A stretch of DNA of 64,000 nt from Aliiroseovarius zhejiangensis (GCF_014656375.1 NZ_BNCH01000004.1:1-64000); one strand, 5' to 3'; shown: positions 35,359 to 44,610, numbered from the stretch's first letter. Made by a program: numbers and translations. The notes: generated from the letters alone by a model not told the origin.

Positions 35359-35612
35359 TGTCCAACCATCCGATGCAAAGTCTTGAAAAAATAATTAGGT
35401 TATTGAAAAGGCCTAAAGAAAACTGGCATTTACTTGCAGCGAAATGTGCCGCGGTGCCTGACCTGAATTCATGTTTCGCCAAATCGGAGCGTTAATCAAT
35501 GCTGCGGCCCGCGAATTGACGCATAATTCACGCCCTTCGAACCGGGGGTTCACGCAGCGCGGAACATTGCCGGAACACTGGCTGTCTCGAATGACCATGA
35601 AATGTGGAAAGG

Positions 35613-35699
35613 TGGTGCGGTCGGTGGGACTCGAACCCACACGAGTGTTACCTCACAGCGACCTCAACGCTGCGCGTCTACCAATTCCGCCACGACCGC
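35613..35699 (-). tRNA. tRNA-Leu (anticodon GAG)
   Basis: The acceptor stem GCGGTCG pairs with CGACCGC, followed by discriminator A and an encoded CCA. The D arm contains GGTAGACGCG. The anticodon stem CAGCG/CGCTG encloses the loop TTGAGGT, giving anticodon GAG. A long class II variable arm and the T-loop GGTTCGAGTCC are present. Confidence 0.95.
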
Positions 35700-35828
35700 A
35701 AGCCCGGGCTAGGTGAGGCGCTTCATAGCGAAGGGCATTGGGGTTGTGAAGTCCAAAAAAGCGCAGGCTGACCGGAAAGCCGCGCCCGGATCGGGATGCG
35801 TTTTGACAATGGGGCGACAGGGTGCCAA

Positions 35829-36524
35829 ATGATACCCATGAAAGCCCCGCCCGATATGCCCCCCGTCATCTGGGAAACCGCCGACAGCCCTGTCGAATAC
35901 GAAACCGCCGTTGCACGCATGGAAGCCCATGCCGATGCCATGGCACGCGGCGAGGCGGGCGAGCTGATCTGGCTGCTGGAGCATCCCCCGCTTTACACCG
36001 CGGGCACCTCGGCCGACCCAAAAGATCTTGTCGCGCCGGATCGGTTTCCCGTCTATCCGTCCAAGCGGGGCGGGCAGTATACCTATCACGGGCCGGGACA
36101 GAGGGTGGCCTATGTCATGCTGGACGTCGGCAGGCGCGGACGGGATGTGCGCGCCTTCGTCAACGCGCTGGAAGAATGGGTGATCGACACACTTGCCGAG
36201 TTTAACGTGACCGGCGAACGCCGCGAGGGGCGCGTCGGTGTCTGGGTGGTGCGCACCGACAAGCCGCTGACCGCCACCGGCCGACCGCCCGAGGACAAGA
36301 TCGCCGCGATCGGCGTGCGCCTGCGCAAGTGGATCAGCTTTCACGGCATCTCGATCAATGTTGAACCGGATCTTGAGCATTTTTCGGGCATCGTGCCCTG
36401 TGGAATTTCCGAGCATGGCGTCACCAGCCTTGTCGATCTGGGGTTGCCGGTCACGTTAGAGGATGTGGACATTGCCTTGCGCCGGTGTTTTGATAGAAAC
36501 TTCGGCCCGGCCGGCGAAAAATAG
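35829..36524 (+). CDS. lipB: Octanoyltransferase (lipoate biosynthesis)
   Basis: It moves octanoyl groups from ACP to lipoyl domains of 2-oxoacid dehydrogenases and the glycine cleavage system. The 231-residue protein has the [20 protein letters not shown] block, the catalytic lysine in [13 protein letters not shown], and the catalytic cysteine in [14 protein letters not shown]. Two ATGs three codons apart (MIPMKAP) are equally plausible starts. It lies just beyond the tRNA-Leu gene on the other strand. Confidence 0.94.
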   Translation: MIPMKAPPDMPPVIWETADSPVEYETAVARMEAHADAMARGEAGELIWLLEHPPLYTAGTSADPKDLVAPDRFPVYPSKRGGQYTYHGPGQRVAYVMLDVGRRGRDVRAFVNALEEWVIDTLAEFNVTGERREGRVGVWVVRTDKPLTATGRPPEDKIAAIGVRLRKWISFHGISINVEPDLEHFSGIVPCGISEHGVTSLVDLGLPVTLEDVDIALRRCFDRNFGPAGEK

Positions 36525-36645
36525 CCGGTCTGGTCCCAATTTGCCCTGCGACAGCGCGCCCCCTTTCATTCGGGCTGTTAAAAATGCAGGGTCCGCGTGA
36601 CATTGACGCATAACGCGTGAAACAGACCTAAAAAAGAGGACCAAT

Positions 36646-37137
36646 ATGAAGACGATTCTCTCTTCCGCCGCCATGATCATTGCCCTGTCGGGCACCGCTT
36701 TTGCCGAAGGCGACGTTGCCGCCGGCGAAAAGGACTTCAAGAAATGCAAATCCTGCCACGCGATTGTCGACGACAGCGGCGAAGCCCTGTTCAAAGGCGG
36801 CAAGACCGGCCCGAACCTTTACGGTATCGTCGGTCGTCAGGCTGGCACCGTTGAAGATTTCAAATACGGCGATTCGATTGTGGCCGCAGGCGAAGCCGGT
36901 CTGGTGTGGACCGAAGAAACCCTGATCGAATACATCAAGGATCCCAAGGCATTCCTGAAGGAACAGACCGGCGATTCCGCCGCCAAGTCGAAAATGACCT
37001 TCAAATGGGGCAAGCCCGAGGACATCGTGGCCTTCCTTGCGACCTTCTCGTCGGACGCCTCGGGTGAAGGTGAAGCAGCCGAAGGTGAAGCCGCTGAAGG
37101 TGAAGCAACGGAAAGCGATTCGACCACCACCAACTAA
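36646..37137 (+). CDS. Periplasmic cytochrome c (c2/c550 type) with acidic repeat tail
   Basis: The 163-residue precursor has a signal peptide cut after AFA at about residue 20. The haem site CKSCH (C34, C37, H38) is near the N-terminus and the likely methionine ligand is in KSKMTFKW. The last 30 residues are an unusual acidic extension built of GEAAEGEAAEGEATES-type units. Paracoccus cytochrome c550 (cycA) also has a long C-terminal extension and lies next to a ctaD gene, as here, so this protein probably carries electrons from the bc1 complex to the aa3 oxidase. It has its own terminator before ctaD. Confidence 0.9.
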   Translation: MKTILSSAAMIIALSGTAFAEGDVAAGEKDFKKCKSCHAIVDDSGEALFKGGKTGPNLYGIVGRQAGTVEDFKYGDSIVAAGEAGLVWTEETLIEYIKDPKAFLKEQTGDSAAKSKMTFKWGKPEDIVAFLATFSSDASGEGEAAEGEAAEGEATESDSTTTN

Positions 37138-37175
37138 GGCGCGTCGACACGACCGCCAAATTGTGCTGAAACGCT

Positions 37176-37217
37176 GCGCCCCGCCCGGTAAACACCGGCG
37201 CGGGGCGTTTTTTTTGC
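37176..37217 (+). terminator. Intrinsic terminator after cytochrome c gene
   Basis: A G+C-rich hairpin (GCGCCCCGCCCGG, loop TAAACA, CCGGCGCGGGGCG) is followed by eight T residues. It separates the cytochrome c gene from ctaD. Confidence 0.85.
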
Positions 37218-37328
37218 CATTTGCACCATTGCGACGTTGCCCGCGCTTCCACCTCATATTACACACGTTAAAAAGCCGGGTGAGGTGACGCCTCGCCCCG
37301 GTCACGTTAACCCTAAAGGGAGGGAAGC

Positions 37329-39002
37329 ATGGCGGACGCAGCCATCCACGACCATGACCACCACGATGATCGCGGGTTCTTTACCCGGTGGTTCATGTCG
37401 ACCAACCACAAAGACATCGGGATCCTGTATCTGTTCCTGGCCGGTCTGACCGGCTTCATCTCGGTCTGTTTCACCGTCTATATGCGGCTGGAGCTGATGG
37501 ACCCCGGCGTTCAGTATATGTGCCTGGAAGGTGCGCGTTTCATTGCTGACGCATCAGCCGAATGTACGCCGAACGGTCACCTTTGGAACGTGATGATCAC
37601 CTATCACGGTGTCCTCATGATGTTCTTTGTCGTCATCCCGGCCCTGTTTGGCGGGTTTGGCAACTATTTCATGCCGTTGCAGATCGGTGCGCCGGACATG
37701 TCCTTCCCCCGGATGAACAACCTGTCGTTCTGGTTGTATGCCACGGGTGTCGCGCTTGGCGTGGCCTCGCTTCTGGCACCGGGCGGCAATGACCAGCTTG
37801 GCTCTGGCGTTGGTTGGGTTCTGTATCCGCCCCTGTCCACGACCGAGGGCGGCTATTCCATGGACCTTGCGATCTTCGCAGTGCACGTTTCGGGCGCGTC
37901 GTCGATCCTGGGCGCAATCAACATCATCACCACCTTCCTGAACATGCGTGCCCCCGGCATGACGCTGTTCAAGGTGCCGCTGTTTGCCTGGTCGATCTTC
38001 GTGACCGCTTGGCTGATCCTTCTGTCGCTGCCGGTTCTGGCGGGCGCGATCACCATGCTGCTGATCGACCGCAACTTCGGCGGGACGTTCTTTGACCCGT
38101 CCGGTGGCGGCGACCCGGTTCTGTATCAGCACATCCTGTGGTTCTTCGGCCACCCCGAGGTGTATATCGTTATCCTGCCGGGCTTTGGCCTGATCAGCCA
38201 CGTGATCGGCACCTTCGCCCGCAAACCGATCTTCGGCTACATGCCGATGGTCTGGGCGCTGATCGCCATTGGCTTCATCGGCTTCGTCGTCTGGGCACAC
38301 CACATGTACACCGTGGGCATGTCGCTGACCCAGCAGTCGTACTTCATGCTGGCCACGATGGTCATTGCGGTGCCGACGGGCGTCAAGATCTTCTCGTGGA
38401 TCGCGACGCTGTGGGGCGGCTCGATCGAATTCAAGACACCGATGCTGTTCGCCTTCGGCTTCCTGTTCCTGTTCACCGTGGGCGGTGTGACGGGCGTTGT
38501 GCTGTCGCAAGCGGGCGTCGACCGCGTCTATCACGACACTTACTATGTTGTGGCGCACTTCCACTATGTGATGTCGATCGGTGCCGTGATGTGTATCTTT
38601 GCCGGGATCTATTACTGGATCGGCAAGATGTCCGGTCGCCAGTACCCTGAATGGGCCGGCAAGATCCACTTCTGGACCTTCTTCATCGGTGTGAACCTGA
38701 CCTTCTTCCCACAACACTTCCTGGGCCGCCAAGGCATGCCGCGTCGTTACATCGACTATCCGGAAGCGTTCGCCTACTGGAACAAGATCAGCTCCTACGG
38801 TGCGTTCCTGTCCTTCGCGTCCTTCGTGTTCTTCATCGGCATCGTGTTCTACACGCTGATGAAAGGCAAACGTGTGACCGAGAACAACTATTGGAACGAA
38901 TATGCGGATACGCTGGAATGGACCCTGCCCAGCCCGCCGCCCGAGCATACGTTCGAAACCCTGCCCAAGCAGGAAGAGTGGGACAAAGGTCATTCGCACT
39001 AA
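37329..39002 (+). CDS. ctaD: Cytochrome c oxidase subunit I (aa3 type)
   Basis: This is the catalytic subunit of terminal oxidase, holding haem a, haem a3 and CuB. The 557-residue protein has twelve membrane segments. The low-spin haem histidine is in [12 protein letters not shown]. The CuB histidine and cross-linked tyrosine are in [15 protein letters not shown], the second CuB pair in [10 protein letters not shown], and the haem a3/a ligands in [18 protein letters not shown] lies 6 bp upstream of the ATG. The other oxidase subunits are not adjacent, as often found for ctaD in this order. A terminator follows. Confidence 0.97.
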   Translation: MADAAIHDHDHHDDRGFFTRWFMSTNHKDIGILYLFLAGLTGFISVCFTVYMRLELMDPGVQYMCLEGARFIADASAECTPNGHLWNVMITYHGVLMMFFVVIPALFGGFGNYFMPLQIGAPDMSFPRMNNLSFWLYATGVALGVASLLAPGGNDQLGSGVGWVLYPPLSTTEGGYSMDLAIFAVHVSGASSILGAINIITTFLNMRAPGMTLFKVPLFAWSIFVTAWLILLSLPVLAGAITMLLIDRNFGGTFFDPSGGGDPVLYQHILWFFGHPEVYIVILPGFGLISHVIGTFARKPIFGYMPMVWALIAIGFIGFVVWAHHMYTVGMSLTQQSYFMLATMVIAVPTGVKIFSWIATLWGGSIEFKTPMLFAFGFLFLFTVGGVTGVVLSQAGVDRVYHDTYYVVAHFHYVMSIGAVMCIFAGIYYWIGKMSGRQYPEWAGKIHFWTFFIGVNLTFFPQHFLGRQGMPRRYIDYPEAFAYWNKISSYGAFLSFASFVFFIGIVFYTLMKGKRVTENNYWNEYADTLEWTLPSPPPEHTFETLPKQEEWDKGHSH

Positions 39003-39020
39003 GCGGACCACAGAAACACC

Positions 39021-39050
39021 AAAGGCCCGGACAAGTGTTCGGGCCTTTTC
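39021..39050. terminator. Bidirectional intrinsic terminator after ctaD
   Basis: AAAGGCCCGGAC (39021-39032), loop AAGT, GTTCGGGCCTTT (39037-39048), with one G-T wobble pair and T-rich 3' flank. It sits between the convergent ctaD and the small periplasmic protein gene. Confidence 0.8.
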
Positions 39051-39076
39051 TTATGCGCAGGCGAAGCAGGGGTGCG

Positions 39077-39436
39077 CTACTTGACGGGGGGCAGGGTCAG
39101 TTCAAATCGCTCATGCCCCCACCCATCAACGCTGGTCCGTGCCCGGATCCAGATCGTTTCCGCCGCCTTCGGCAGGGACACGCCGGACAGGCTTCGGGTG
39201 AACGGCTGCTCGTTCACATGCGGGTGGTGCAGCACGCGGGTGCCCAACGTATCCCCGGCGGCATTTTCGATCCGCCAGCCATCGGCATAATCGTCCCATC
39301 CGGTTTCGTCATGGGCAATCGTGACCGAAATATGCCAACCGGCATCGGAACGTGTTGCCGTTGCACCGATGATCTCGGCGTCATGGGCGACCGCCGGGGT
39401 CGCGGCACAGATAAGGCCGATCCACAAATGCCGCAT
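39077..39436 (-). CDS. Small periplasmic protein of unknown function
   Basis: The 119-residue protein has a signal peptide (MRHLWIGLICAATPAVAH, cleaved near residue 17-18) and a compact beta-rich mature part with HVNEQPFTRSLSGVSLP and VDGWGHERFEL. The start is the ATG with AGGAG upstream; the longer frame upstream is antisense to other DNA and rejected. No domain is recognised. The position opposite ctaD is not informative. Confidence 0.7.
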   Translation of the reverse strand: MRHLWIGLICAATPAVAHDAEIIGATATRSDAGWHISVTIAHDETGWDDYADGWRIENAAGDTLGTRVLHHPHVNEQPFTRSLSGVSLPKAAETIWIRARTSVDGWGHERFELTLPPVK

Positions 39437-39610
39437 GGCACACTCCTTTGCCTGACAGGACAGCAGTGTGCCCTGCCGTCGCGTCGTGGGCCAATCACGT
39501 CTCGGAGAGGAACCGGGCCATCGTTGCTGGTTCCGGCTTTTTGGCTTGCGTCCCTTCGGTCCTGTGGTTTTCATAGGTATCCCGAAACGACGGAAAAAAA
39601 ACCCGCGCCA

Positions 39611-40114
39611 ATGCCGTATGAATGGATGCCAACCGATGCCCCCGGTGCCCCGAAAGCCGAACTGCATCTGTGGCCCTTCCGTTCGCTGCCCCGCCGTGGT
39701 TTCGTCTGGATCATGGGGCTGGGATTTTCGCTGATGCTGATCCCGCTGCTGGCGCTGCTGGGCACTGTCACGCTGTGGTGGCTGCTGCCGTTTGCCCTGG
39801 GCGCCATGGGCGCGTTGTGGTTCTTCATCGAAAAAAGCTACAAGGATGGCGAAATCCTGGAAGAGCTGCTGATCTGGCCGGATCACATGACCCTGACCCG
39901 CCACGGCCCGGGCGGGAAGGTTCAGGAATGGCAGGCAAACACCTATTGGGTGACGGTCGAGATGCACAAGACCGGCGGCCCGGTGCCCAACTATGTCACC
40001 CTGAAAGGCAACAACCGCGAGGTCGAAATCGGCGCCTTCCTGTCCGAAAAAGAGCGGCCCAGATTGTACGAGGAATTGCGCGAGGCGTTGCTGCGGGCCA
40101 AATCAATCGGCTAA
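39611..40114 (+). CDS. DUF2244 family membrane protein
   Basis: This 167-residue protein has two transmembrane helices (about 31-50 and 52-72, LGFSLMLIPLLALLGTVTLW and FALGAMGALWFF). A cytoplasmic C-terminal domain follows, with DGEILEELLIWPDHMTLTRHGP and GNNREVEIGAFLSEKERPRLYEEL, the DUF2244 signature. Members often sit near cytochrome oxidase genes in alphaproteobacteria, as here. The function is unknown. The upstream in-frame extension covers ctaD in another frame and is not coding. Confidence 0.83.
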   Translation: MPYEWMPTDAPGAPKAELHLWPFRSLPRRGFVWIMGLGFSLMLIPLLALLGTVTLWWLLPFALGAMGALWFFIEKSYKDGEILEELLIWPDHMTLTRHGPGGKVQEWQANTYWVTVEMHKTGGPVPNYVTLKGNNREVEIGAFLSEKERPRLYEELREALLRAKSIG

Positions 40115-40141
40115 GCGTCACGACCTCAACGGCAACACGGT

Positions 40142-40648
40142 TCAAAGCGGGCGTTCGTAATACCGGATCAGGTGATCCAGATAGGGGGTTTCCTGATGAT
40201 AGGGTGCACATTCCCGAAACCCCAGCTTTTCATAGAGACTTGATGCTTCGACCAGCGCCCGCCCAGTATCAAGGCGGGCCGTCTTATGACCGTCCTTCCG
40301 CGCCTGATCCATTAAAGCCAGGGTCAGCGCCTTTCCCGCACCCAGCCCCCGCGCCTCTTCGGTGACAAATACCCGCTGGATTTCGGCGACACCCTCCCCC
40401 AGCGCGCGCATCATTCCGCAGCCAACAGGTTTTCCATCCCGATAGGCCAGAAGCAAATCGCCATGCGGGCGGGCGTGGATCTGTTCGAACTTCGCCACCA
40501 GCTCGTCGATCTTGTCCGGGTCATATTTTTTCTGGATGTTGTCCCGTTCCTCGGGCGATCGTTCCAGCAGGAATGAAATATACCCAAGGACAAGCGACCC
40601 GACGGTCGGGGCATCCTGTGGAAATCTGGCGCGTTCGATGGTCAGCAT
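40142..40648 (-). CDS. GNAT family N-acetyltransferase
   Basis: The 168-residue protein has acetyl-CoA-binding motif A in VAEIQRVFVTEEARGLGAGKALTLALMDQA (the RxxGxG/A loop is ARGLGAG) and the C-terminal LYEKLGFRECAPYHQETP. The start is the ATG after GAAAGGCAG. The substrate is unknown; family members modify small molecules or protein N-termini. It converges on the DUF2244 gene. Confidence 0.87.
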   Translation of the reverse strand: MLTIERARFPQDAPTVGSLVLGYISFLLERSPEERDNIQKKYDPDKIDELVAKFEQIHARPHGDLLLAYRDGKPVGCGMMRALGEGVAEIQRVFVTEEARGLGAGKALTLALMDQARKDGHKTARLDTGRALVEASSLYEKLGFRECAPYHQETPYLDHLIRYYERPL

Positions 40649-40729
40649 GATCTGCCTTTCCGTCCGATGAGTGACCCCCATAAGACACGAAACGGCAACG
40701 AAAGTCCCACCCCTTGGGGAATGGCGGGG

Positions 40730-41188
40730 TCAGCCCAGCTTTTCCTTTACCATCGGTCCGACCTTGCCGAAATCCATCTGGCCCGTGAACTTTGCCTTCA
40801 AAGCCCCCATTACCTTGCCCATGTCGCGGATGCTGTCAGCCCCCACTTCGGCAATCGCATCGGCGACGGCGGCGTCGGTTTCCTCGTCCGACAGCTGTTT
40901 GGGCAGGAAATCCTCGATCACCTTGATCTCCGATCTTTCCTTTTCAGCAAGCTCAAGCCGCCCGCCTTCTTCATAGGCGCGGGCGCTTTCCTGGCGCTGT
41001 TTCACCATTTTGCCCAGAATCGCCAGGACATCTGCATCCGTCACCTCGGCCTCTTCACCCGTGCCGCGCATCGCGATGTCGCGATCCTTGATGGCTGCGC
41101 TGATCAGCCGAAGCGTCGACAAACGCTCTGCGTCCTTGTTTTTCATGGCTGTTTTCAGGGCGTCATTCACCTGGCTACGCATGTCCAT
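40730..41188 (-). CDS. GatB/YqeY domain protein
   Basis: This 152-residue protein shows the YqeY fold: an N-terminal helical bundle beginning MRSQVNDALKTAMKNKDAERLSTLRLI, a middle EERSEIKVIEDFLPKQLSDEE segment and the C-terminal DMGKVMGALKAKFTGQMDFGKV, related to the tail domain of GatB. It may assist tRNA-dependent amidotransfer or tRNA binding, though its role is not settled. It is divergent from carA, a common arrangement in alphaproteobacteria. Confidence 0.9.
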   Translation of the reverse strand: MDMRSQVNDALKTAMKNKDAERLSTLRLISAAIKDRDIAMRGTGEEAEVTDADVLAILGKMVKQRQESARAYEEGGRLELAEKERSEIKVIEDFLPKQLSDEETDAAVADAIAEVGADSIRDMGKVMGALKAKFTGQMDFGKVGPMVKEKLG

Positions 41189-41235
41189 GTGTACATCCAT
41201 TTGCTGTGACAGTTACGAAGCTCGCAACTTAGCGA

Positions 41236-41266
41236 AAAGCCCGATGGCATTCAACCGGGCGGCTTT
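41236..41266. other. Hairpin between yqeY and carA
   Basis: AAAGCCCG (41236-41243) can pair with CGGGCGGCTTT (41256-41266) with a two-base bulge, loop of about 12 nt. Read on the minus strand it is followed by TTTT, a terminator-like form, but it lies upstream of yqeY rather than after a gene. A 5' leader attenuator is possible. Confidence 0.3.
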
Positions 41267-41383
41267 CAGGGTAAGTCATTGTAAAGGTTGGATATGTAAA
41301 ATTAGCCACCCGGCACCCAGCCCCTTGACCCGGCTGGCCAGCACAACTAGTTTCGCGCCAATTTGTCGATCGGGAGTCGCCCC

Positions 41384-42556
41384 ATGTCCGCTGCCACCGC
41401 CCAAGACCCACAAGCCGAAAAACCCACCGCCTGTCTGGCCCTTGCCGATGGCACCATATTTTATGGTCACGGTTTCGGGGCAACCGGCACCACCACCGCC
41501 GAGCTGTGTTTCAACACGGCCATGACGGGGTATCAGGAAATCATGACCGACCCGTCCTATGCGGGGCAAGTCGTCACGTTCACCTTCCCGCATATCGGCA
41601 ATGTCGGCGTGAACCCCGAGGATGACGAAACCGGCGATCCGGTTGCAGCGGGCATGGTGGTCAAATGGGATCCGACCGAGCCGTCGAACTGGCGCGCCAG
41701 CGAGCGGCTGGTCGACTGGCTGCAAAAAAGGGGCAGGATCGGCATCGGGGGTGTGGACACCCGCCGTCTGACCCGCGCGATCCGCCATCAGGGGGCGCCC
41801 CACGGCGCCATCGCCCACGATCCCGACGGAAATTTCGACATCGAGGCATTGATCGCGGAAGCCCGCAGCTTCGCCGGGCTTGAGGGGCTGGATCTGGCCA
41901 AAGAGGTCACCTGCGCGCAAAGCTACAAATGGGACGAGATGCGGTGGGCTTGGCCTGATGGTTATCCCAAGCAGGACAACCCGCGTCACAAGGTGGTCGC
42001 GCTGGATTACGGGGCGAAACGCAACATCCTGCGCTGTCTGGCCTCGGCCGGTTGTGATGTGACCGTTCTGCCTGCGACCGCCACAGCGGACGAGGTTCTG
42101 GCGCTGAACCCGGATGGCGTGTTCCTGTCCAACGGGCCGGGTGACCCTGCAGCGACGGGGGAATATGCTGTTCCGATGATCAAGACGATCCTCGACACCA
42201 CCGACCTGCCCGTCTTTGGCATTTGCCTTGGGCACCAGATGCTGGCGCTGGCGCTTGGGGCGCGGACCATCAAGATGAACCACGGCCACCATGGCGCAAA
42301 CCACCCGGTGAAGGACAAGGAAACCGGCAAGGTCGAAATCACCTCGATGAACCACGGGTTCGCCGTGGACACCGCCAGCCTGCCCGAAGGGGTGGTCGAA
42401 ACGCATGTGTCACTGTTTGACGGATCGAACTGCGGGTTGCGCATGAAAGACCGGCCGGTGTTCTCGGTGCAATACCACCCCGAGGCCAGCCCGGGTCCGA
42501 TGGACAGCTATTACCTGTTTGAACGGTTTTCGCAGGCGATGGCCGAACGCGGCTGA
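41384..42556 (+). CDS. carA: Carbamoyl-phosphate synthase small (glutaminase) subunit
   Basis: It hydrolyses glutamine and passes ammonia to CarB for arginine and pyrimidine synthesis. The 390-residue protein has the CarA N-terminal domain (ELCFNTAMTGYQEIMTDPSYAGQ) and a class I amidotransferase domain with the nucleophile in FGICLGHQMLALALGA and the His/Glu of the triad in VQYHPEASPGP. The start is the ATG with GGGAG upstream. carB is not adjacent. Confidence 0.96.
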   Translation: MSAATAQDPQAEKPTACLALADGTIFYGHGFGATGTTTAELCFNTAMTGYQEIMTDPSYAGQVVTFTFPHIGNVGVNPEDDETGDPVAAGMVVKWDPTEPSNWRASERLVDWLQKRGRIGIGGVDTRRLTRAIRHQGAPHGAIAHDPDGNFDIEALIAEARSFAGLEGLDLAKEVTCAQSYKWDEMRWAWPDGYPKQDNPRHKVVALDYGAKRNILRCLASAGCDVTVLPATATADEVLALNPDGVFLSNGPGDPAATGEYAVPMIKTILDTTDLPVFGICLGHQMLALALGARTIKMNHGHHGANHPVKDKETGKVEITSMNHGFAVDTASLPEGVVETHVSLFDGSNCGLRMKDRPVFSVQYHPEASPGPMDSYYLFERFSQAMAERG

Positions 42557-42587
42557 ACCGTCAAGCACACCTGACAATACATGCAGC

Positions 42588-42627
42588 GCCCTCCTTTGGT
42601 TAACCCGCCGTTAACCAGAAGGAGGGC
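42588..42627 (+). promoter_or_regulatory. Long hairpin containing a perfect CtrA-type full site, upstream of the glycosyltransferase
   Basis: The 17-base left arm (42588-42604) and the right arm (42610-42627) are complementary apart from a one-base bulge, with loop CCGCC. The centre reads TTAA-CCCGCCG-TTAAC (42600-42615), an exact match to the TTAA-N7-TTAAC consensus of the cell-cycle regulator CtrA. The right arm contains AAGGAGGG, a Shine-Dalgarno sequence that would be sequestered if the hairpin formed in RNA. Confidence 0.6.
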
Positions 42628-42663
42628 ATGGTCCTTTGGTCTGACAGTCCAAAGAGCACATAG
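42628..42663 (+). CDS. Possible 11-residue leader peptide MVLWSDSPKST
   Basis: An ATG follows AAGGAGGGC, though the spacing is a little short. The frame ends with TAG immediately before the ATG of the glycosyltransferase, in the same frame. CTTTGG (42634-42639) and CCAAAG (42649-42654) within it can form a second hairpin. TCCTTTGGT occurs both here (42632-42640) and in the first hairpin (42592-42600), so alternative pairings are possible. Coding status is speculative. Confidence 0.3.
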   Translation: MVLWSDSPKST

Positions 42664-44610
42664 ATGCCGACCGCCAAGCTGCGCCTTGTTGAACCCGATC
42701 CGATTTCCCCGACGCGGGCCGTGGCCCCTGCGACCCGGCCTGCACAACCGCGCGCACGCAAGCCGCTGGGCCAAGTGCTTGTCGAAATGGGGGCCCTCAA
42801 CCCGGACAACCTGGCCATGGCGCTGTCGCTTCAGGCGCGAGAGGATGCGCGGTTCGGCGATATTCTTCTGACCCAGGGTTGGGTGCGCGAGGTTGATCTT
42901 TATGCCGGGCTGGCGCGGCAATACGGGTGTCAGATTGCAGATCTGCATCGCGAACCGCCGGATGTGCGCCTGATCGACCAGTTGGGCCCAGCCTTCTGCA
43001 TCCGAAACGGGATCGTGCCGTGGAAATCGGTGGGCGGGGCGACAATTGTCATCTGCTCGCGCCCGGATGACTTTGCCCGCCTGTCACGCGACTTTCCCGC
43101 AAGCTGGGGGCGTTGCTTCCTGGCGATCGCCCCGGAAGGCGACATACAGAACGCGCTGGTGTCGATGCGTCACAGATCGCTGGCGATACAGGCAGAAACG
43201 CGCGTTTCCGACGCAGAAAGCTGTCGCGGCTGGCGTGCGGGTTCGGTTGCGCGCTTTGCAGCGGCGCTTGTGATCGGCCTTGGCGCCGTGTTCGTCGTGT
43301 CAACCTTCGCGGGCTTCCTGACACTGGTGATCTGGGCGGTGCTGACCCTGCTTCTGAACTCGACGCTCAAGGGCATTGCGGCGTTTCAATACTGGCGTGC
43401 AGATCCGCCGCCGGCATCTGCCGCGCTTGAAAGCTCTGCCAGGCACGGGTTCCTGAAACTGCCCACCGTGTCCATCCTCGTGCCGCTTTACAAAGAGCGC
43501 GAGATCGCCGGGCGTCTTGTGAAACGGCTGGCGCGGCTTGATTATCCGAAAGAGCTTCTGGATGTCTGTCTGGTGGTGGAAGAGGATGACGAACTCACGC
43601 AACATACCCTGGCGCAGGCAGACCTGCCCCGCTGGATGCGGCAGATCGTTGTGCCGCGTGGCGTGGTGAAAACGAAACCGAGGGCAATGAACTTCGCGCT
43701 GGATTTCTGTCGCGGATCGGTGATCGGAGTCTACGACGCCGAAGACGCCCCGGACCCCGATCAGATCCACAAAGTGGTGCGACGGTTTGCCGAACGCGGG
43801 GCCGAGGTGGCGTGTTTGCAAGGACGGCTAGGATTTTACAACGCCCGCACCAATTGGCTAAGCCGGTGCTTCACTGTCGAATATGCGACTTGGTGGGGGA
43901 TTGTCCTGCCCGGCGTGGAACGGGCAGGTTTCGCCATCCCTTTGGGTGGCACCACCCTGTTTTTTCGGCGCGAGGCATTGGAGGATCTGGACCGGTGGGA
44001 CGCGCATAACGTCACCGAGGATGCCGATCTGGGTATCCGACTGGCCCGGCACGGCTATCGGACCGAGTTGATCGACACGCTGACTGAAGAAGAAGCAAAT
44101 TGCCGCGTCTGGCCGTGGATCAAGCAACGCTCACGCTGGATCAAGGGTTACGCCATGACCTATGGCGTCCACATGCGCCACCCCCGCAGGCTGTGGCGCG
44201 ATCTGGGCGGGTGGAAATTCCTGGGCTTCCAGATCCTGTTTCTGGGCAGCCTGTCGCAGTTCCTGCTGGCGCCGATCCTGTGGACCTTCTGGGCCTTTCC
44301 CCTTGGTCTGCCCCATCCGCTGCGCGGCGTGATGCCGGGTGAGCTTCTGATCACGCTTGGCGCGGTCTTCATGGCGACCGAGCTACTGACGATCACCGTG
44401 GGCATTCAGGCGGTCAGCAACGCCAAGCTGCGCTGGCTCAGGTTCTGGGTGCCGACCCTGCATTTCTATTACCCGCTGGCATCCCTTGCCGCGATGAAAG
44501 GGTTCATCGAAATCGTGACCAAGCCGTTTTACTGGGACAAGACCCAGCATGGAAAGTTCGATGAGGTCGGGGTTGACGGGGTCACTCCCCCGCCAGTGAA
44601 TCCAGCTTGA
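42664..44610 (+). CDS. Glycosyltransferase family 2 (cellulose-synthase-like) with N-terminal MshEN-like domain
   Basis: The 648-residue protein has three parts. Residues about 30-175 resemble the MshEN/GspE N-terminal domain (KPLGQVLVEMGALNPDNLAMAL, DILLTQGWVREVDLYAGLARQYG). Two helices (about 196-240) lead to a GT2 domain with DAEDAPDP (358-365), TED (451-453) and QRSRWIKG (488-495), the processive D,D,D,QxxRW pattern. At least three more membrane helices follow. MshEN domains in other proteins bind cyclic di-GMP, so allosteric control is plausible but inferred. It probably builds an extracellular polysaccharide. A CtrA-type site lies in its leader. Its end overlaps the convergent GntR gene by 29 bp. 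Confidence 0.88.
   Translation: MPTAKLRLVEPDPISPTRAVAPATRPAQPRARKPLGQVLVEMGALNPDNLAMALSLQAREDARFGDILLTQGWVREVDLYAGLARQYGCQIADLHREPPDVRLIDQLGPAFCIRNGIVPWKSVGGATIVICSRPDDFARLSRDFPASWGRCFLAIAPEGDIQNALVSMRHRSLAIQAETRVSDAESCRGWRAGSVARFAAALVIGLGAVFVVSTFAGFLTLVIWAVLTLLLNSTLKGIAAFQYWRADPPPASAALESSARHGFLKLPTVSILVPLYKEREIAGRLVKRLARLDYPKELLDVCLVVEEDDELTQHTLAQADLPRWMRQIVVPRGVVKTKPRAMNFALDFCRGSVIGVYDAEDAPDPDQIHKVVRRFAERGAEVACLQGRLGFYNARTNWLSRCFTVEYATWWGIVLPGVERAGFAIPLGGTTLFFRREALEDLDRWDAHNVTEDADLGIRLARHGYRTELIDTLTEEEANCRVWPWIKQRSRWIKGYAMTYGVHMRHPRRLWRDLGGWKFLGFQILFLGSLSQFLLAPILWTFWAFPLGLPHPLRGVMPGELLITLGAVFMATELLTITVGIQAVSNAKLRWLRFWVPTLHFYYPLASLAAMKGFIEIVTKPFYWDKTQHGKFDEVGVDGVTPPPVNPA

Noticed and set aside
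37554-39011. 485-codon frame antisense to ctaD
   Set aside because: Shadow of the membrane protein gene; the translated product is implausibly charged.
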